A DNA stretch of 64,000 bases, taken from positions 1 to 64,000 of the forward strand of contig CAJNOI010000064.1 in NCBI GenBank assembly GCA_905250115.1, read 5' to 3'. Shown here piece by piece: positions 25,599 to 38,565 of the stretch. Position 1 is the stretch's first letter. Every line of letters begins with the position of its first letter. The stretch comes from Adineta steineri. Lineage: Eukaryota > Rotifera > Eurotatoria > Adinetida > Adinetidae. A program made the position numbers and the translations under genes. The notes under the pieces are model-generated. The model did not search any database. It was not told the DNA's origin and saw nothing but the letters and a program-made list of their open reading frames with translations.

Positions 25599-27405
25599 TG
25601 TAAAATGTGTGTAGATATGATATTTAATAGTACTTTTTTTATTGTTTATTAAATAGAAAAACATTTTATTGACATAACGATAAGAAGCACACGAAAATGA
25701 TGTTTTGATGTTATGTCGCGAAAAACTATCTTGTTATTATAATTGCAAAACAGGATTCATATTTAACTGACACACATATTCTATTGCATATAAGTTAATA
25801 TTGTTGTTCTCGATGATTACAATACTTTTAGAGTATATATATGAGTAGGATTTTCATACAGTAAGTACTTCAAAATCTCACATAACATTGATTAGGAATA
25901 AAATATTACATGTCAAAATTTTTATTTAGTATTATTCTTATCATAAAAAATACATTTGCTTACTATTATTACAGAATAATCAATGATTTTAATTCGAATA
26001 TTTTGGTCTATAAAATTATTCAAAATTTGTATGAACTCTTTAAAAAGAATAAAGATGTTATTTATTTAAGTTATACGCTTAAATATAGTTTCATAATTTA
26101 CTATAGATATTTTTTTTGAACTACTTAAAGGATAATGATAAAGACTACATATAATTATTTTTATTATCATTGTGTAACAGCTAGACTTGTGCAAAAGATT
26201 TTATGTTTCAGCAGTTAAATATAAGATTGATATTTTTCTTTAGCATTCATGAACAAAAAGAAGATAACAGCTGTTGTTCCATTCTTTACCAAGAAAAAGA
26301 TTTCCATTATTTTTCTGTCGTATTATGAAGAAAACAGAATTGGAAAAAAACAGACGAGAAAAAAACAACGAAAGAAAAAAAAACTGCGTAGTTTCTGTCT
26401 GCTGACATAGTTGACGACGGTGACAAAATATCGGTATTATCTTATTGAAATTCTACATTATTTTGATTATCTTTTTTTCATCGTACTATGATTCTTCTCT
26501 CTTTATTTTACTTATTCTCGTGTCTCATTTTTAATAGTAATTCTTCTGTATTAGTTAAATATATTTTTCTTGGAATAATACGCATATAGATGGAAAAAAA
26601 TATGTAGTAGTCTAGACATTTACTCTCGAAATAGAACATGTTCGCATAGTATTTTATATACTCATATGTCACTTGTTTTTGTAAAGATAAAACTATAGTA
26701 TAAAAAGTGAACGTAATAATGACTATGATATTATTTGTGTAAAATAAGATTTTGTTTAGTCCTAATTATTCTCTTGTTAGAATTATGTTATATGTGATAC
26801 AATTATATTGATTTATGGTCAGAGAAGGACCCGTGAGCTGAGACACTTAAAGTAGAAATAAAAAAAGTTTGTAACGAGAATACAATCCATTAAAAGATTT
26901 TTCTTTCGTTCTTTTATTGACGCTTATACCTATAAATGTGTATTTGGCGGTGTACAAATATAGTTGGAGAAAATAGTAAAAAAAAATTTCTTTCCTATTT
27001 GGTAGCTTGTTTGTTTACGACGAAATAAAAAAGTCAGGCATAATATTATTGATGTCATATAAACAATTATTCTTATCAATATTCATGTAGTTTATCATAA
27101 AGGTAAAAGCATGCGTATTTTTATTTTTGCGTTTTGTCTTATTTTTATTATATAAAAAATAAGATATATTTATTCGATGTAAGAATAGTATGCAGCGAGG
27201 AGTCTTTAAATAATAAAATGAACGAGACAGATTTTAACATTAGAAATAAGATACTTCATACTATGATCATGGTTATTTGATGTTTTTAATCTTTTATAAT
27301 GGTACACAAACATAAAATAGATGAATTAAAACGAAATAAAGTACAATTCTTTATTCAAATTAGCACCTTTTCTTTTCTTTGTAGATATTTTAATCTTCAA
27401 AGATA
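25599..27405. other. intergenic between divergent genes
   Basis: About 1.8 kb of AT-rich sequence with promoters of the F-box gene and the RING/RRM gene. A possible 5'-UTR splice acceptor (CTTTGTAG) lies at about 27377-27384, just before the RING gene ATG. No other gene recognised. Confidence 0.45.
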
Positions 27406-28955
27406 ATGGCGGAAACGAGTTGTGACTTTGAATTTATGGAATATATAAACGAGAGCTCTGTCGATCCAAATTTAATTTGTGGTATTTGTCATAAACCATT
27501 CAAGGATCCAGTTTGTACAAAGTGTGATCATACATATGGTCGTGAATGTATTACACATTGGCTTACGAATAATGTGGAAAATTTTTGTCCAGTATGTTTA
27601 AGTCAACCTTTATTGGTTAAGGATCTTACACAAGCTAGTCGTCCGTTACGTTGTATGCTCGATCAACTTCGAGTTCGATGTACACTATGTAACCGAGCTG
27701 ATTTACAACGTGGAAATTTTCTTGAGCATTTAAATAAGGCTTGTCCAAATGCTACAGTTCCATGTCAAGCCGTTGACGTAAAATGTCCTTGGAAAGGAAG
27801 ACGTGATGAATTAGATAATCATGTATCAACATGCGTTTTTGAGACATTACGCCCAATATTGGCCTCAATGATCGCTGAAAATCAACAGCTTATGAAACAG
27901 GTTCAAAAACACGACGACGAAATTAAGGAACTAAAAAGTAAAATGTCTCAAGGAGCCACTGGTAAATAAATTTTTTAATTCGATCAATTTTTTTAATATA
28001 CGATCATTGTTGTTTTAGCAGCGGCAGGAGATTCTGACAATGAAAGCGACACGGTATCAGTCTCAGGATTTTCTGTTGATGGTAGCACTCAAAAAGAAGA
28101 AGACGCGATATTTATCAGAAATTTACCTGCTACCATCAAATTTAACGATTTATTTGATTACTTTTCAAAAGTTGGACGTATCAAGGTAAATTTAACATAC
28201 GATATTTTCCATGGTAGCCATTAAGGAGTAATGAGTTTATACGTGTATATATTACTTTGTCATATTAATGGAATATAGTATTCAATGACATACAGCATGT
28301 TTGAATCAGTTCAATCACTATAATAACTCAAATACAATGTTTGCTTATTACTTCATATTTTCATATCTTTCTAGTATGACGTAAGAAGACAAAAAGTTGG
28401 TGTATTTATTTTCAAGAATCCAACCAATAAGGACGGACGATGTGCAGCAAAAGTGATTTATGTTGACAAAGAATCGGCCGCCGCTGCAGTTGCAGAATAT
28501 AATCGTACCTAAATACTTCAAAACATATGACGTAGTATTATACTGTTTGTTTTGTATAGAAAGACATGTTCCACAATGGAATACACATCTTCAAGTAAGT
28601 ATATCAAATCCAAAAAAGAGTACCATAAGAGATCCTGAAAAAGCCAATAAAGGTAAATGAATATTATTATGCACACGAAAAAAACTTTTTTTGTTCATTT
28701 AGGAGAAAATACTGGTATGCATCATGAAGCTAAACCGAAGGCAGAGGGTGAAAAAGCTTCAAATCAAAGCTCAAATGCTACCAACAATGCTCCTAGACCA
28801 GAATCATCAGACGAACAAAATAAAGAATTCATGAATAAGAATAGACGGTTAGTTTAGAAGAGACAAAATATTGCAATAAGAAACTTTCTGTATCTTTTTC
28901 TTTTCTAAGGCGCCCACCGCATCATCCTAAACATGCAGATAAATCAACAAATTAA
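27406..28955 (+). CDS. RING/TRAF-type zinc finger protein with C-terminal RRM
   Basis: Seen: exons 27406..27961, 28019..28185, 28375..28504, 28560..28652, 28703..28847 and 28910..28955 join in frame to 378 aa. Residues 24-63 form a RING (CGICHKPF, CDHTYGREC, CPVC). Residues about 83-145 form a TRAF-type zinc finger (CTLCNRADLQRGNFLEHLNK, CPWKGRRDELDNHVSTC). A short coiled coil (about 155-180) follows. An RRM of the FUS/TAF15 style occupies about 214-298 (DAIFIRNLPATIKFNDLFDY; VGVFIFKNP; THLQVSISNP), and the tail is polar and disordered. One usual RING ligand is missing: HTYG in place of HxxC (codon 27538-27540). Known: RING-TRAF proteins are ubiquitin ligases and RRMs bind RNA. Inference: an RNA-linked ubiquitin ligase or a scaffold that has lost ligase activity. 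Confidence 0.85.
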
Positions 28956-29738
28956 AACTACACTCATTTATTCAAACAAAAATAGCTAGTAATAATATAA
29001 CTATCTATCATTATCAATGAAATTTTAGTATATGTCCTATTTCAAAAATAAAAGCTTATAACGCCCATGTCTAACAAGTTTTCAAGCATCTTAACTATCA
29101 TAATTAAGAGATAGTAAAAGTTAAGGACACTTTGTTTCACTTAGGAATTAAAAGAATATAATGTATCAATGTTTGTTTTTCTTAAACCAATTTATTCGTA
29201 ATATTTTCAATTAATCATTATATTGGAAAGTCTTATATATTCATTCTATTAACAGTATACTATCTTCTAGTTTAATTATTCATAAAATTTACCACAAGAT
29301 TAATTATAATATCACATGAATAATTAATGAGCACTGTAACTAAATCTTCAACAGAAACAACTAAGAACACATTTTAGTATAGCATATGATTGAACGTTAT
29401 CTCATATTATAATACTGTGAAAGTACATGAGCACAAAATATTTCAGATATGTTGATACTCTAGAAAACTAGTTTAGAAACAGACATGAAATAATCCCTGA
29501 TTCACTCTAGATATATAGTGTGAGTACTTAGACCCTTCATGTAAAAAAAATCAGAAAATAATCAAACGGCTAAGGATAATCTGGTATTAGTAACAACGAT
29601 TAAAATGGATTAGATATCAAATGATGGATTAATTTTTTCATCTGATATTTAATCGCTTTTATTTTACATGGGATAGACTATGAGAATAGTACATTTTTTT
29701 CTAATCGAACTACTTACAAAGTTGGCGTCTATTTAGTG
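28956..29738. other. intergenic
   Basis: AT-rich 3' flank; no feature recognised. Confidence 0.4.
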
Positions 29739-29981
29739 TTCGTAGTAGTATCTGATTTGAATAGCGAAAATAAACCCGATATTATTGTCGAGAATGTTGG
29801 TTCAAACAATATTGGTGTGTACCTTAATGCAGCTAATGGTACTTTTATGAGATAAACTATCTACACAAACAACTCTCATCGATGTTCAATAAACGTAGTC
29901 GATGTAAATAGTGAAGACGGACTTAATATTGTTGCTTATAGCGCTAATTCAAAAAGCATAAGTGTTCTCTTACATTATTAA
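29739..29981 (+). pseudogene. relic of an FG-GAP/VCBS repeat protein
   Basis: Seen: about 80 codons in one frame with two repeat units, VSDLNSENKPDIIVENVGSN NIGVYLNAANGTF and VVDVNSEDGLNIVAYSANSK SISVLL, separated by an in-frame TAA (after GTFMR). Stops close both ends, and no start, signal peptide or further units were seen. Known: the pattern VxDxNxDxxPDIIVxNxGSNNVxVxLNxGNGTF is the FG-GAP/VCBS repeat found in many bdelloid extracellular proteins. Inference: a decayed fragment from a larger gene. Confidence 0.7.
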
Positions 29982-31108
29982 AATTTATTCATGATATCTT
30001 AATACTGCATTAAGAACCCTTCTTATGTAAAATGATACAAAAGCGAAAATATTAATTTGTAGTTATCGAACACTAAATAGTTGAAATAAAAATTTAATTA
30101 CTGTGGTTCTTAGTCAACAATAATACTTCCAGTGATGAAATTCATGAAACATATAAGAGTAAATATATGCTGTATATGTGCTAACACTGTTGGAAAATTT
30201 ATTTGTAATTCGTAGAATAATATGTAAGGATTTCATCGGTTTCCGCTGTTGTTTCTACATCTCAAGTAAAAGGTTTATTAATCATGAACGATCAACGAAA
30301 TGTTATATCGAAAATAAATGAGTTAGCATTGATGCTGAACTACTAAAAATACTTCTCAAAAGTTTACCTAATTCCTTTTCAGGTGTAGGAAAATCTTTTT
30401 AAATAAATTTTTACGCTACACGATGAGAAAATAAACTTTTTCATACGTTTTGAAGTATACATTCTCTTTTATTACTTTCAAGATCTGTCACAATCGTATA
30501 ATCAGACACTAAATTATAAAACAATAATTACATATTGCTAATAATTGATGTACTACAAATAACGTTGCTGTGCCAATTGATTGTTTTCATAAGATAGATT
30601 TAAAAATTAATTCATCCTATCATATTCACATTTAGTTAGTATTTTTTTCTCAGAAATACTTAATAGCATATTGTTGATTTCTTTAAATCTATCAAGAAAT
30701 GAACTAATACAGTCGATTTTTATTACTTTCATAAATATACTTTTCAAATACTCAAAAGATAATTGATTAATAAAAACAATATTCTACTTATCTACGACTG
30801 TCTAGAATCAGACTTCATATTATGATAAAAAATAAAAAAATCTACACATATTAGAATTGAAATTAACTGACGAACGTTGCCACTTTATAAGCAACTAGCA
30901 TTGCTATTAAACACTGGACGATGCTGAAGTTGGTTGAACGCAGAGCTTCTCTTTCGAAACAGCACGAGGATCATATGCATAGATACCAGACTGAGAAAAT
31001 CTGGATGAACAGTGAGTTACTAGAATATGACTGCGCCATAGATTTTCTATCTAGAATTGAACGAAATAAATAAAATTTCTTCTGATTGACATAAGTTAAT
31101 CGATTTGT
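29982..31108. other. intergenic, probable relic DNA
   Basis: AT-rich; no reading frame or repeat identified. A more GC-balanced stretch at about 30870-31060 may belong to the adjacent transposase relic. Confidence 0.4.
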
Positions 31109-31486
31109 TCAAGGTTTTTCACTTACTAAATATGACAAACGTTTTTTGTCGACTACTTGAGAACTTATTTGACTGTTGTGTATCATAGGAAGCTTTCGCC
31201 AGGCAGTTTTAATCTTGGTAAGTGTTACAACGTCTAATGGTTGAAATACTGTTGTATTATTTGGAGGAAAGCATATAAGTTCAACATGATGATCCATAGC
31301 CAATTTAATAATAAGAGTGGTGATGTGAACTTTATGCCCGTCAAAGATAAGTAATACTGGTTTGCGTATATCTGCAACATACGGAATGAAATGCTGTGAC
31401 AACCAGTCGAAAAAATATGCTCCTCCACTTACAGATAGTTCGCAAATAACTAATATATCGACAAATACTGCATCTAAAGAAGACAC
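31109..31486 (-). pseudogene. fragment of a pogo/Tc1-like DDE transposase
   Basis: Seen: the minus strand encodes LLIFDGHKVHITTLIIKLAM and then ELICFPPNNTTVFQPLDVVT with IKTAWRK, the core of the DDE_1 endonuclease fold used by pogo/jerky-type transposases, including the second catalytic Asp in FDGH. The homology begins near 31430 (SVSGGAYFFDWLSQHF). The N-terminal DNA-binding region and first Asp are absent, and the frame stops soon after the core. Known: these enzymes cut and paste DNA transposons at TA sites. Inference: a dead transposon fragment; terminal repeats were not found. Confidence 0.75.
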
Positions 31487-31850
31487 GACTGTGTCATTTC
31501 GCGATATCGATTTTCAAATCGCAGGTAGGGATTTTCTACTTCAAAAATCATCAAATCCTAAATCCACCATGCGAACAACTAGCTGTAATTCTTATATTCT
31601 TGCTGAGGGGTCACTACAACTCGATCCACAATCACAGGACTACGAACAAAAAACTCATGACCCAATGAACCAACAACAACATCTGTCAAAAACATTTATG
31701 TTTCCTTCACCTGCTTCTCCAGCTATTAACGACTTACAAGAAATGATACCGACCAAGCACACACCAAAGATGATTCGATTCGACTTAAACAGTGACAGTC
31801 CGAACGAAAACAAATCACCTACACCTATTTTCAAAACCTCCACCTCTTAG
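31478..31850 (+). pseudogene. unidentified coding-like fragment next to the transposase relic
   Basis: Seen: the plus strand is open for over 120 codons with a balanced, polar protein composition (for example PSPASPAINDLQEMIPTKHT and MIRFDLNSDSPNENKSPTP), ending in TAG at 31848-31850. Base composition is less AT-rich than the surroundings. It abuts and slightly overlaps the start of the opposite-strand transposase fragment. No family recognised. Inference: part of another mobile element ORF or a host exon caught in a rearranged spot. Confidence 0.3.
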
Positions 31851-31857
31851 AACAACG

Positions 31858-33376
31858 TTCCAATATCATGTCCATTTCATCATTAATCATATCTTTCTAA
31901 TTTGACAAACGCATCTCACATAAAAAAATACTACATATACGATCGTTCTATAATTATTTAACATTCGTCATGCTTGCTTATTATTCATCATACCTATCCG
32001 TTATGTTCGCTTATTCATTATTTCTGTATTTCTTCTAAATAAAACGGTTACCAATCTTACACTGTTCACGGCGACTCATTCAGTCCTTAAATGTATAATC
32101 TACAGCTAAAAAGTTGAATTCCATAGTTAAAAGTTCATACCTAACAGTTGAAAAGTTGAATAGTTGGATTCAACTTTCTACTATTACATATATGGATTTT
32201 GAATATACATCAAAAATTACAGCATGAAGTCGCGGAGAAAATGAGTATTTTACACTTTTACACGATTGAAAAAAGATAGATATTCAAAAATATATGAGTT
32301 TAAATCATCATACTGCTCATTTAATACCGTTAACAATATTTTCCTTCATTTCGCAAATGTCAAATTTCATGTATAAAAACATTCATAATTCTTCCTATTT
32401 CATCGTTTACACGGTAACTTTTTTATTATCGGTTACGGAAAAAATTTATTATTCTTTCTACTTAATTATTTACGCGGTAAACTTTTTATCATCGGTTACG
32501 GAATGATTTCATGAAAAAAATTAAAAATTTCAATTACAGACCGTTTATGCGATGATTATCAACAGTGCAAAAGCTGTTATAATTTGAAGATAAAACTCAC
32601 AATATATTAACTTTCTAAGCATTTAAACGTTTGTGAAAGAAAGTACAGGATTAAACGATAAAAAAAACCGTTTTGTAAGCGTTTACATGCGTTTTTGCAT
32701 ATATCTAGCGAATTATATGAGGCTATCGTAAGAATAAATCTGATTAACTGATAGAGACAAAAATGAAATTATACACAATAATCTTAGTTTGAAATACATT
32801 AATCAGTATGCTGAACCAAACAACATATGGTATCGACTTGTTCATCATCATTCATGCAGAATGCGCTCTAGAAATGTGATCGCCAGTTACTCTATTCTGT
32901 ATGATCGAAGCGATTCCATTTTCTACAACATTCTATTGCAGAATCACATGAGATGACTGACCGTTAAGATAAACTAATTCTTTTCTTTCTCTCTTTCATG
33001 ATGTTGAATGAGTCTTCTGAAGGTAGTTCAATTTCAAAAAGCCATTACATATACAGAAAAAAAACTATTTATTTTCTCTTCTCTTCATGTGATGGTGACG
33101 ATTTCAATTCTATAAATAATTAACGACACTACGGTAATATTTTCTTCTCTTTTAGACATCTTTTTTTCTTATTGCTTTTCTACTCACTTTGTGTATGTAC
33201 ACTAGTCACGGCTGCAGTTTTTTTCACACAAACCTGACTAAAAATCGACAACATTTTTTTATGTAGTGATTAAATATTAAACAAGAGAGTTGAAGAAAAT
33301 GGAAGGAAAGAAAAATAGTAGTGACAGTAACTAGAATATTTCTAACAAAAAAGTTTAAAAGATCAAATAATAAAAG
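31858..33376. other. intergenic with a MITE and a small tandem duplication
   Basis: Contains the short inverted-repeat element at 32091-32191. A two-copy tandem repeat lies at about 32406-32507 (unit about 60 bp, both copies ending ATCGGTTACGGAA). Otherwise anonymous promoter-side sequence of the NHL gene. Confidence 0.45.
32091..32191. mobile_element. MITE-like element, copy 1
   Basis: About 100 bp. The left arm (TGTATAATCTACAGCTAAAA, then AGTTGAATTCCATAGTT) matches the reverse complement of the right arm (TGTAATAGTAGAAAGTTGAA, then TCCAACTATT). The centre, ATACCTAACAG, matches the centre of copy 2. No coding capacity. Related to 35342-35470 and 43258-43539. Confidence 0.5.
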
Positions 33377-36300
33377 ATGTTTTGGATATTGTTTGTTTTA
33401 TTGATATTTTCTACTGGTGATTGTATTCTTATCGGTAAAATAGATAATAATATACTCATTGATGATATATCTAAATCATTATGGAATATAACACGAAGCC
33501 AGTGTATCTGTGAAATGATAAATTCAAATGGAATGATATCAACATTAAATTATTTTTCAACAAATCAAACTTGTCAGTTATTCTATACAAATTATACTAC
33601 GATCATCATTGAATTTAGTCTCAATTCTTCTTTGATATTTACAAATCAATCAACAATATTCATAGCACAGAGTAAATATACTAATATAAATACTGCAAAC
33701 ATATCATAGTTTTGCTATCGAACTAGCTAAACATATCGAAAAACATTTAGTAAGATTTTTGTTTCCGATGAAAATTCCATTTTTTCTAGTTTAGCACGCT
33801 AGAAGTTACAGAAGTATGTTAGTATTATATAGATTCACACATTCAAATGCATCGTGTTAACCTCATCTTCGGATTGATCAATCTAAGCGAGTTTTAACTG
33901 ATCGGAACCTTTATTTATTTGTTGTAAATGTTCGAGTTGATGCCTAAGTCAGTTACCTTTTACTTTCAATAGATACAGCAACCCTAATGTGTCAAAGAGA
34001 GATTCATTTGTTATTGTATGTTCAAAAATGTAAGCCGGTCGAATATGCCACGGTCATCAAAACGTAAAAACGCATTTATAGTTCTTAAAAAGTTTTGATG
34101 CTCAGCAAATGTGCCTGAGAATGTTCGCAACTAATTGTTCGATGACAAGTGTTTTATCATCATTTTACATACTCACAGCTATATAGGACTCCAAATGAAC
34201 CATTGTTAAATTTGCACTTCGTGTAGGGTCACTGGTGCGAACTATTCTAGTACAGCTAAAGCTAGGAATAATTATTATAGAAGCCGTAAGGTTTTTAAAT
34301 CCATTGGAACTTATGTAAAATTTATCACAATGCATCCATAATCAATTACACAATTAGTAGAACGAAGCTTGCGAAGTTGAGGGGGAAGCCTAACCCAACT
34401 ATTCTGTCCTTTTTTTAATCTCGTTTTTCCAATACAGATCAGATGGGGTCAACAGCAGCATCATCATCATCGTCAACATCTATATCATCAACCACAACAA
34501 CAACCACACCATCATCGACATCGACATCAACAACATCAGCAATAACAACAACCACAACAACAACATTAACAGCAACACTATCATCGACATCAACAACAAC
34601 AACAACGACATCATCATCGACATCAACATCAACATCAACAACCATAACATCAACAACAACATTAACAACAACACAATCATCTACATCAACAACAACAACA
34701 TCATCGACATCAACATCAACAACAACAACATCATCGACATCAACATCAACATCTATATCAACAACAACAACAACAGGTGAGTTATTAAAAACTTCTTACG
34801 TTATTGAAAAAAGGTTTATGTTGTTGGTATAATGTACAAACTACGGTAATATAAGATATATAATTTGGTAAAACTATTTTCAATTTATGCTCGTTATATC
34901 ATGTATAACGTTCCTCGACAAGTTAATCATAAAAATATAATCAGAATATCTTAGTTATGATGTCTAAAAAATTTGTTTATTTCAACTACAAATTCTTGAG
35001 AGAGATGTCGTATAGTTAGGATTAGATCATGTATAGATTAGATTAGAGTGCCCATGGATCAACCTTAATTAAACACAGTAGAATGGAGTAAACTGTGTCG
35101 TAGATCTTAACTGTAACTCATCTGTTAAAATGAAAAAAGTGATTTTGTTGTGTAACCCATTAACAATGATCTTAGGATTAATCCATAAAATTAACTATAT
35201 TCATGCGAACATAATTATGAAAAAATGTTCTCTGATAAAGATGCCGTTATAATATGGTAGACTCGACCTATCAGCATCTCTATAATTACTATTTAGTGAG
35301 ATAATTCAAAAGACTCTTTTTTCCAACTCTAAATTTCCAAAAGTGTAATACCTGAAACTTAAATCGAAGTATTCAATTATTGAACACTTGAAATTTCAAC
35401 TATTCAACTACTTAAAATGGGGACCTAAGTAATAGTTCAATAGTTAAATTCAAGTTTCAAGTGTTACATATGTGGATGGTTGCACTATCTATCAAAAGGT
35501 ATTTTCACTTTTCATACCGAAATGATATTGTATTGTCTAGCTTCATACAAAAATAAAGTCAAAAGAATTAGAATAAACGACACATTAGAACACACAGGTT
35601 GTCTTTTAAGCATAGCATACGTGTGTTAAGAAACGAACATGTCTAATTCAATTTTAACTTACCATAGAAGTTAAAATTATACATTTGTTATTGGTTGTTT
35701 CGGTTAAGCTCAACTTCTTTACCTGAATAGCTGCAGATCTTATTCGACACATGCATTAACACATATCATATTTTCTAAAGAAAATAAATGCAATAGACAT
35801 TACTATGTCATATCTCAGAACTATTTCTACCCACTTTCCAATATCACATACCTAATTGATCTATCAGTGTTGGATAGTAACACAGTTGCTTTTCCCTTTC
35901 TTTTTATAGTATGTTCTCAACCGACCTGGTCACAAACTGCAACTACTATATTTGGCAGCCAAGCAGGTACATCTGGCTCTGACCTTATAAGTCTTTCCAC
36001 TCCAGTTGGAATGTATTATGACGGACCTAACAATATGTTAACCGTTGTGGATGATGGCAATCAACGTGTTCTACGATTTTCTATCAATAATTCATCTTCA
36101 GTTGCAACCGTAATTGCTGGAAGTAATGGTCTAGGTTGCAACATGAATCAGTTCTATTGGCCTAATGGAATAGGTGTTGATAGCTCTGGTCGATTGTATG
36201 TAGCAGATTATTATTGCAATCAGGTCGTTAGATTTCCATCAAATTCAAATTCAACGACATCCGGAACACTTCTCGGTTCTGTAACGGTAGCAGCATTCAT

Positions 36301-36979
36301 ATCCATAAATCAGTTGACTAATGATATCTATGTAGTTAGCTATAGTGATAATGCGATTTACGAATTTGTTGGAGGTAATGGATCAGCGGTGGTTGCTGCA
36401 GGTATATAATTTTCTTTCACAGAGATCTTTCGTTTAATATTGATTTTATTCTCTTATATAGGTGGTAATGGTAATGGAAATGCTTTAAATCAGCTATCAG
36501 GTCCAAATGGTGTTTACTATGATTATTTATATACAAGTTCTTTATATGTTACCGATAATGGAAATTATCGTGTCATGAAATACCCATCAGGTTCAACGAG
36601 TGCAACCTATGGAACAGTTGTTGCTGGAGGTAACTCAGTTGGAAGTGCAGCGAATCAGTTGAATAATCCAAGATCTGTATTGATAGATAGTAGTGGAGCT
36701 CTCTATATAGCTGATGGAAGTAAGAGCAATTTTGAGAAAAGAAAATATCCCATAGATTAAACAATCTTGTTTTACTTCTCTTCATATCCAGGTAACAATC
36801 GTATTCAACGTTGGCTGCAAAATGCAAGTAGTGGCACTACAGTCGTTGGTGGGACGCAAGGAACAGCAACGAATCAACTTAATTGGCCTGAAACAGTTCT
36901 CTTTGATAAATATGATAACCTATTGGTTGTTGATAGAGGAAATAATCGAATACAACTTTTTAATTTAACAACTTGCTAG
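33377..36979 (+). CDS. secreted Thr/Ser-rich NHL-repeat protein
   Basis: Seen: exons 33377..33671, 34438..34776, 35910..36401, 36462..36719 and 36792..36979 join in frame to 523 aa. Order: signal peptide (1-16), a small cysteine domain with CICEMIN and CQLFY resembling a PAN/apple-type fold (about 40-85), a Thr/Ser-only linker of about 110 residues from a TCA/ACA repeat exon, then NHL repeats forming a six-bladed propeller (for example NQRVLRFS, WPNGIGVDSSGRLYVADYYC, GPNGVYYD, NNRIQLFNL). Known: secreted PAN-mucin-NHL proteins are common in bdelloids; NHL propellers bind ligands. Inference: extracellular or cell-surface binding protein with an O-glycosylated stalk. Introns 1 (766 bp) and 2 (1133 bp) are long, and intron 2 contains a MITE. 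Confidence 0.82.
33672..34437 (+). other. long intron 1 of the NHL gene
   Basis: Begins GTAAAT, ends TACAG. 766 bp; no repeat or frame recognised. The donor was chosen because it restores the frame into the Thr/Ser exon. Confidence 0.45.
34443..34775 (+). repeat. coding trinucleotide repeat (ACA/TCA)
   Basis: Low-complexity runs of ACA, TCA and ATC triplets that encode the Thr/Ser linker of the secreted NHL protein. The array looks imperfect, with interspersed TCATCATCGACATCA units, and is likely to vary in length. Confidence 0.8.
35342..35470. mobile_element. MITE-like element, copy 2 (inside an intron)
   Basis: About 130 bp with arms of roughly 40 bp. Left: TGTAATACCTGAAACTTAAA, then TCGAAGTATTCAATTATTGAA. 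Right, reverse-complemented: TGTAACACTTGAAACTTGAA, then TTTAACTATTGAACTATTA. Central GGGGACCTAAG. It lies in intron 2 of the NHL gene. This is the best preserved of the three copies. Confidence 0.65.
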
Positions 36980-38434
36980 TATATAAAGACTTACTAGTGA
37001 TTATCATCGTTAACAGACAGTAAAACTTTAAAAAAAGCCCGTTAATATGTTGACTTTTCTTTGATTTTTCATAATTGTTCAAGTATTGATTCGGCTTTAT
37101 TTTAGAACATTTCTTTCATATTTTATATGTTAGTAAAAAAGAATGTACGCTTCATAATACAATATATTGTGTGCGATAATCCAAAATCGGAATAATTTCG
37201 TATTTGAAGAAAAGTCAGAGTTGATATCAGATCTTATCTTAATGATGCAATATCACTCTTCTACTATAGTACGTAATTCATTTTCTCACCATGTAGATAT
37301 ATAATGTCTTCCTTTTTTGGTGTTATCAGAAAGGACAAAAAAAACATATCGAATGAAAAAATGTTGAAATTCAAACAAATATTTCATGACGGTTTTAGCA
37401 CATTTAATTCTATTTTTTAATTCACAATTTTCTTCATTTTGATCATTAAATACCGAGGTAATCTAGAAATATTTTTAATTTTATATTAATTTTAATTGGA
37501 AACGATTTTCATTTTGTTCTTGCTTTTCATTGAAATATTTTCAAATATTTTTATAAGTAATAAAATATTTATTATCAGATTAAAATTACTTGAATTTGAT
37601 AGACACTTAACCAAATAAATGAGTTGAATGATGAGATATTTTTAAATAGATTTATCAAGAACACACTCAACTACGAGAAAATACTTTTTGTTGTCAAAAA
37701 CAAAATAAAAAATATTTATGCGAATTGAGTTTTATTTTTGAAATCAGACTCATAAAATATATTCATACATTTAATGAACAATAAAAGCAAAATAAGAGAA
37801 TTACAGATAAAATTATTATAGTGGAAAATTATTGAATTTCATTCTAAATATTTTAGTCTATACTTAATATAATATTTTGGATAGACATAAACGATCAACA
37901 GTTGTGCAAATTAATTATCTTCGATATTCATCATTATCAATATTCGAATGACATAAGAAATAAATCGAAGATAATAATTTATTTTCTACAAACGATATTT
38001 TTCATCATGATACAAGAAAAATGAAGTATAAGTTTCATATAAATAGATGTTTATTATATATTAATATTAGTTATGAAAAAAGTTAAAGTACAGATATTCA
38101 ATGTAAATAATAATTTACTTAAGAGAATCAATCGATATTGTTTTATTTATAGTTTTAATTAGAAAATGAATATATGTTGAATATAGCTAATTGATTAAAA
38201 TGAAAGAATGTTAACCCGTAGACATATATGAATGAATAAAGGAAAATAAATAATAAAGCTTTATTTTTACTTTCAACAGAACGAATTGAATATTCAATAA
38301 ATAAAAAATTATTTTATAATTTATTTACTAAATTTTATTGAATTACTAACATCTCAAATTGATTAACAATGAATTCTTATTAATTTTACATATCGAATTA
38401 TTTAAACAGAACGTATCACATCATTTATTCTCTT

Positions 38435-38565
38435 AAGATCATCATATTCAGTTTTAATATTTGTTTTTTTTTCTCTTGTTATTATCCATATCGACTTATA
38501 AGTATTCGTTTTTTAAATATTAAAAATCATAAGAAATGTCATTTTAATAGAATCTATCATTATAC
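38435..38565. repeat. dispersed repeat, copy 1
   Basis: Starts ATCATCATATTCAGTTTTAA and includes CATATCGACTTATAAGTATT. It matches 50908-51025 over about 120 bp at roughly 85 per cent by eye. It has no coding sense of its own. Confidence 0.6.

Noticed and set aside
34439..34680. Long Asp/Val- and Leu/Met-rich frames on the minus strand
   Set aside because: Reverse shadows of the ACA/TCA repeat that encodes the Thr/Ser linker.
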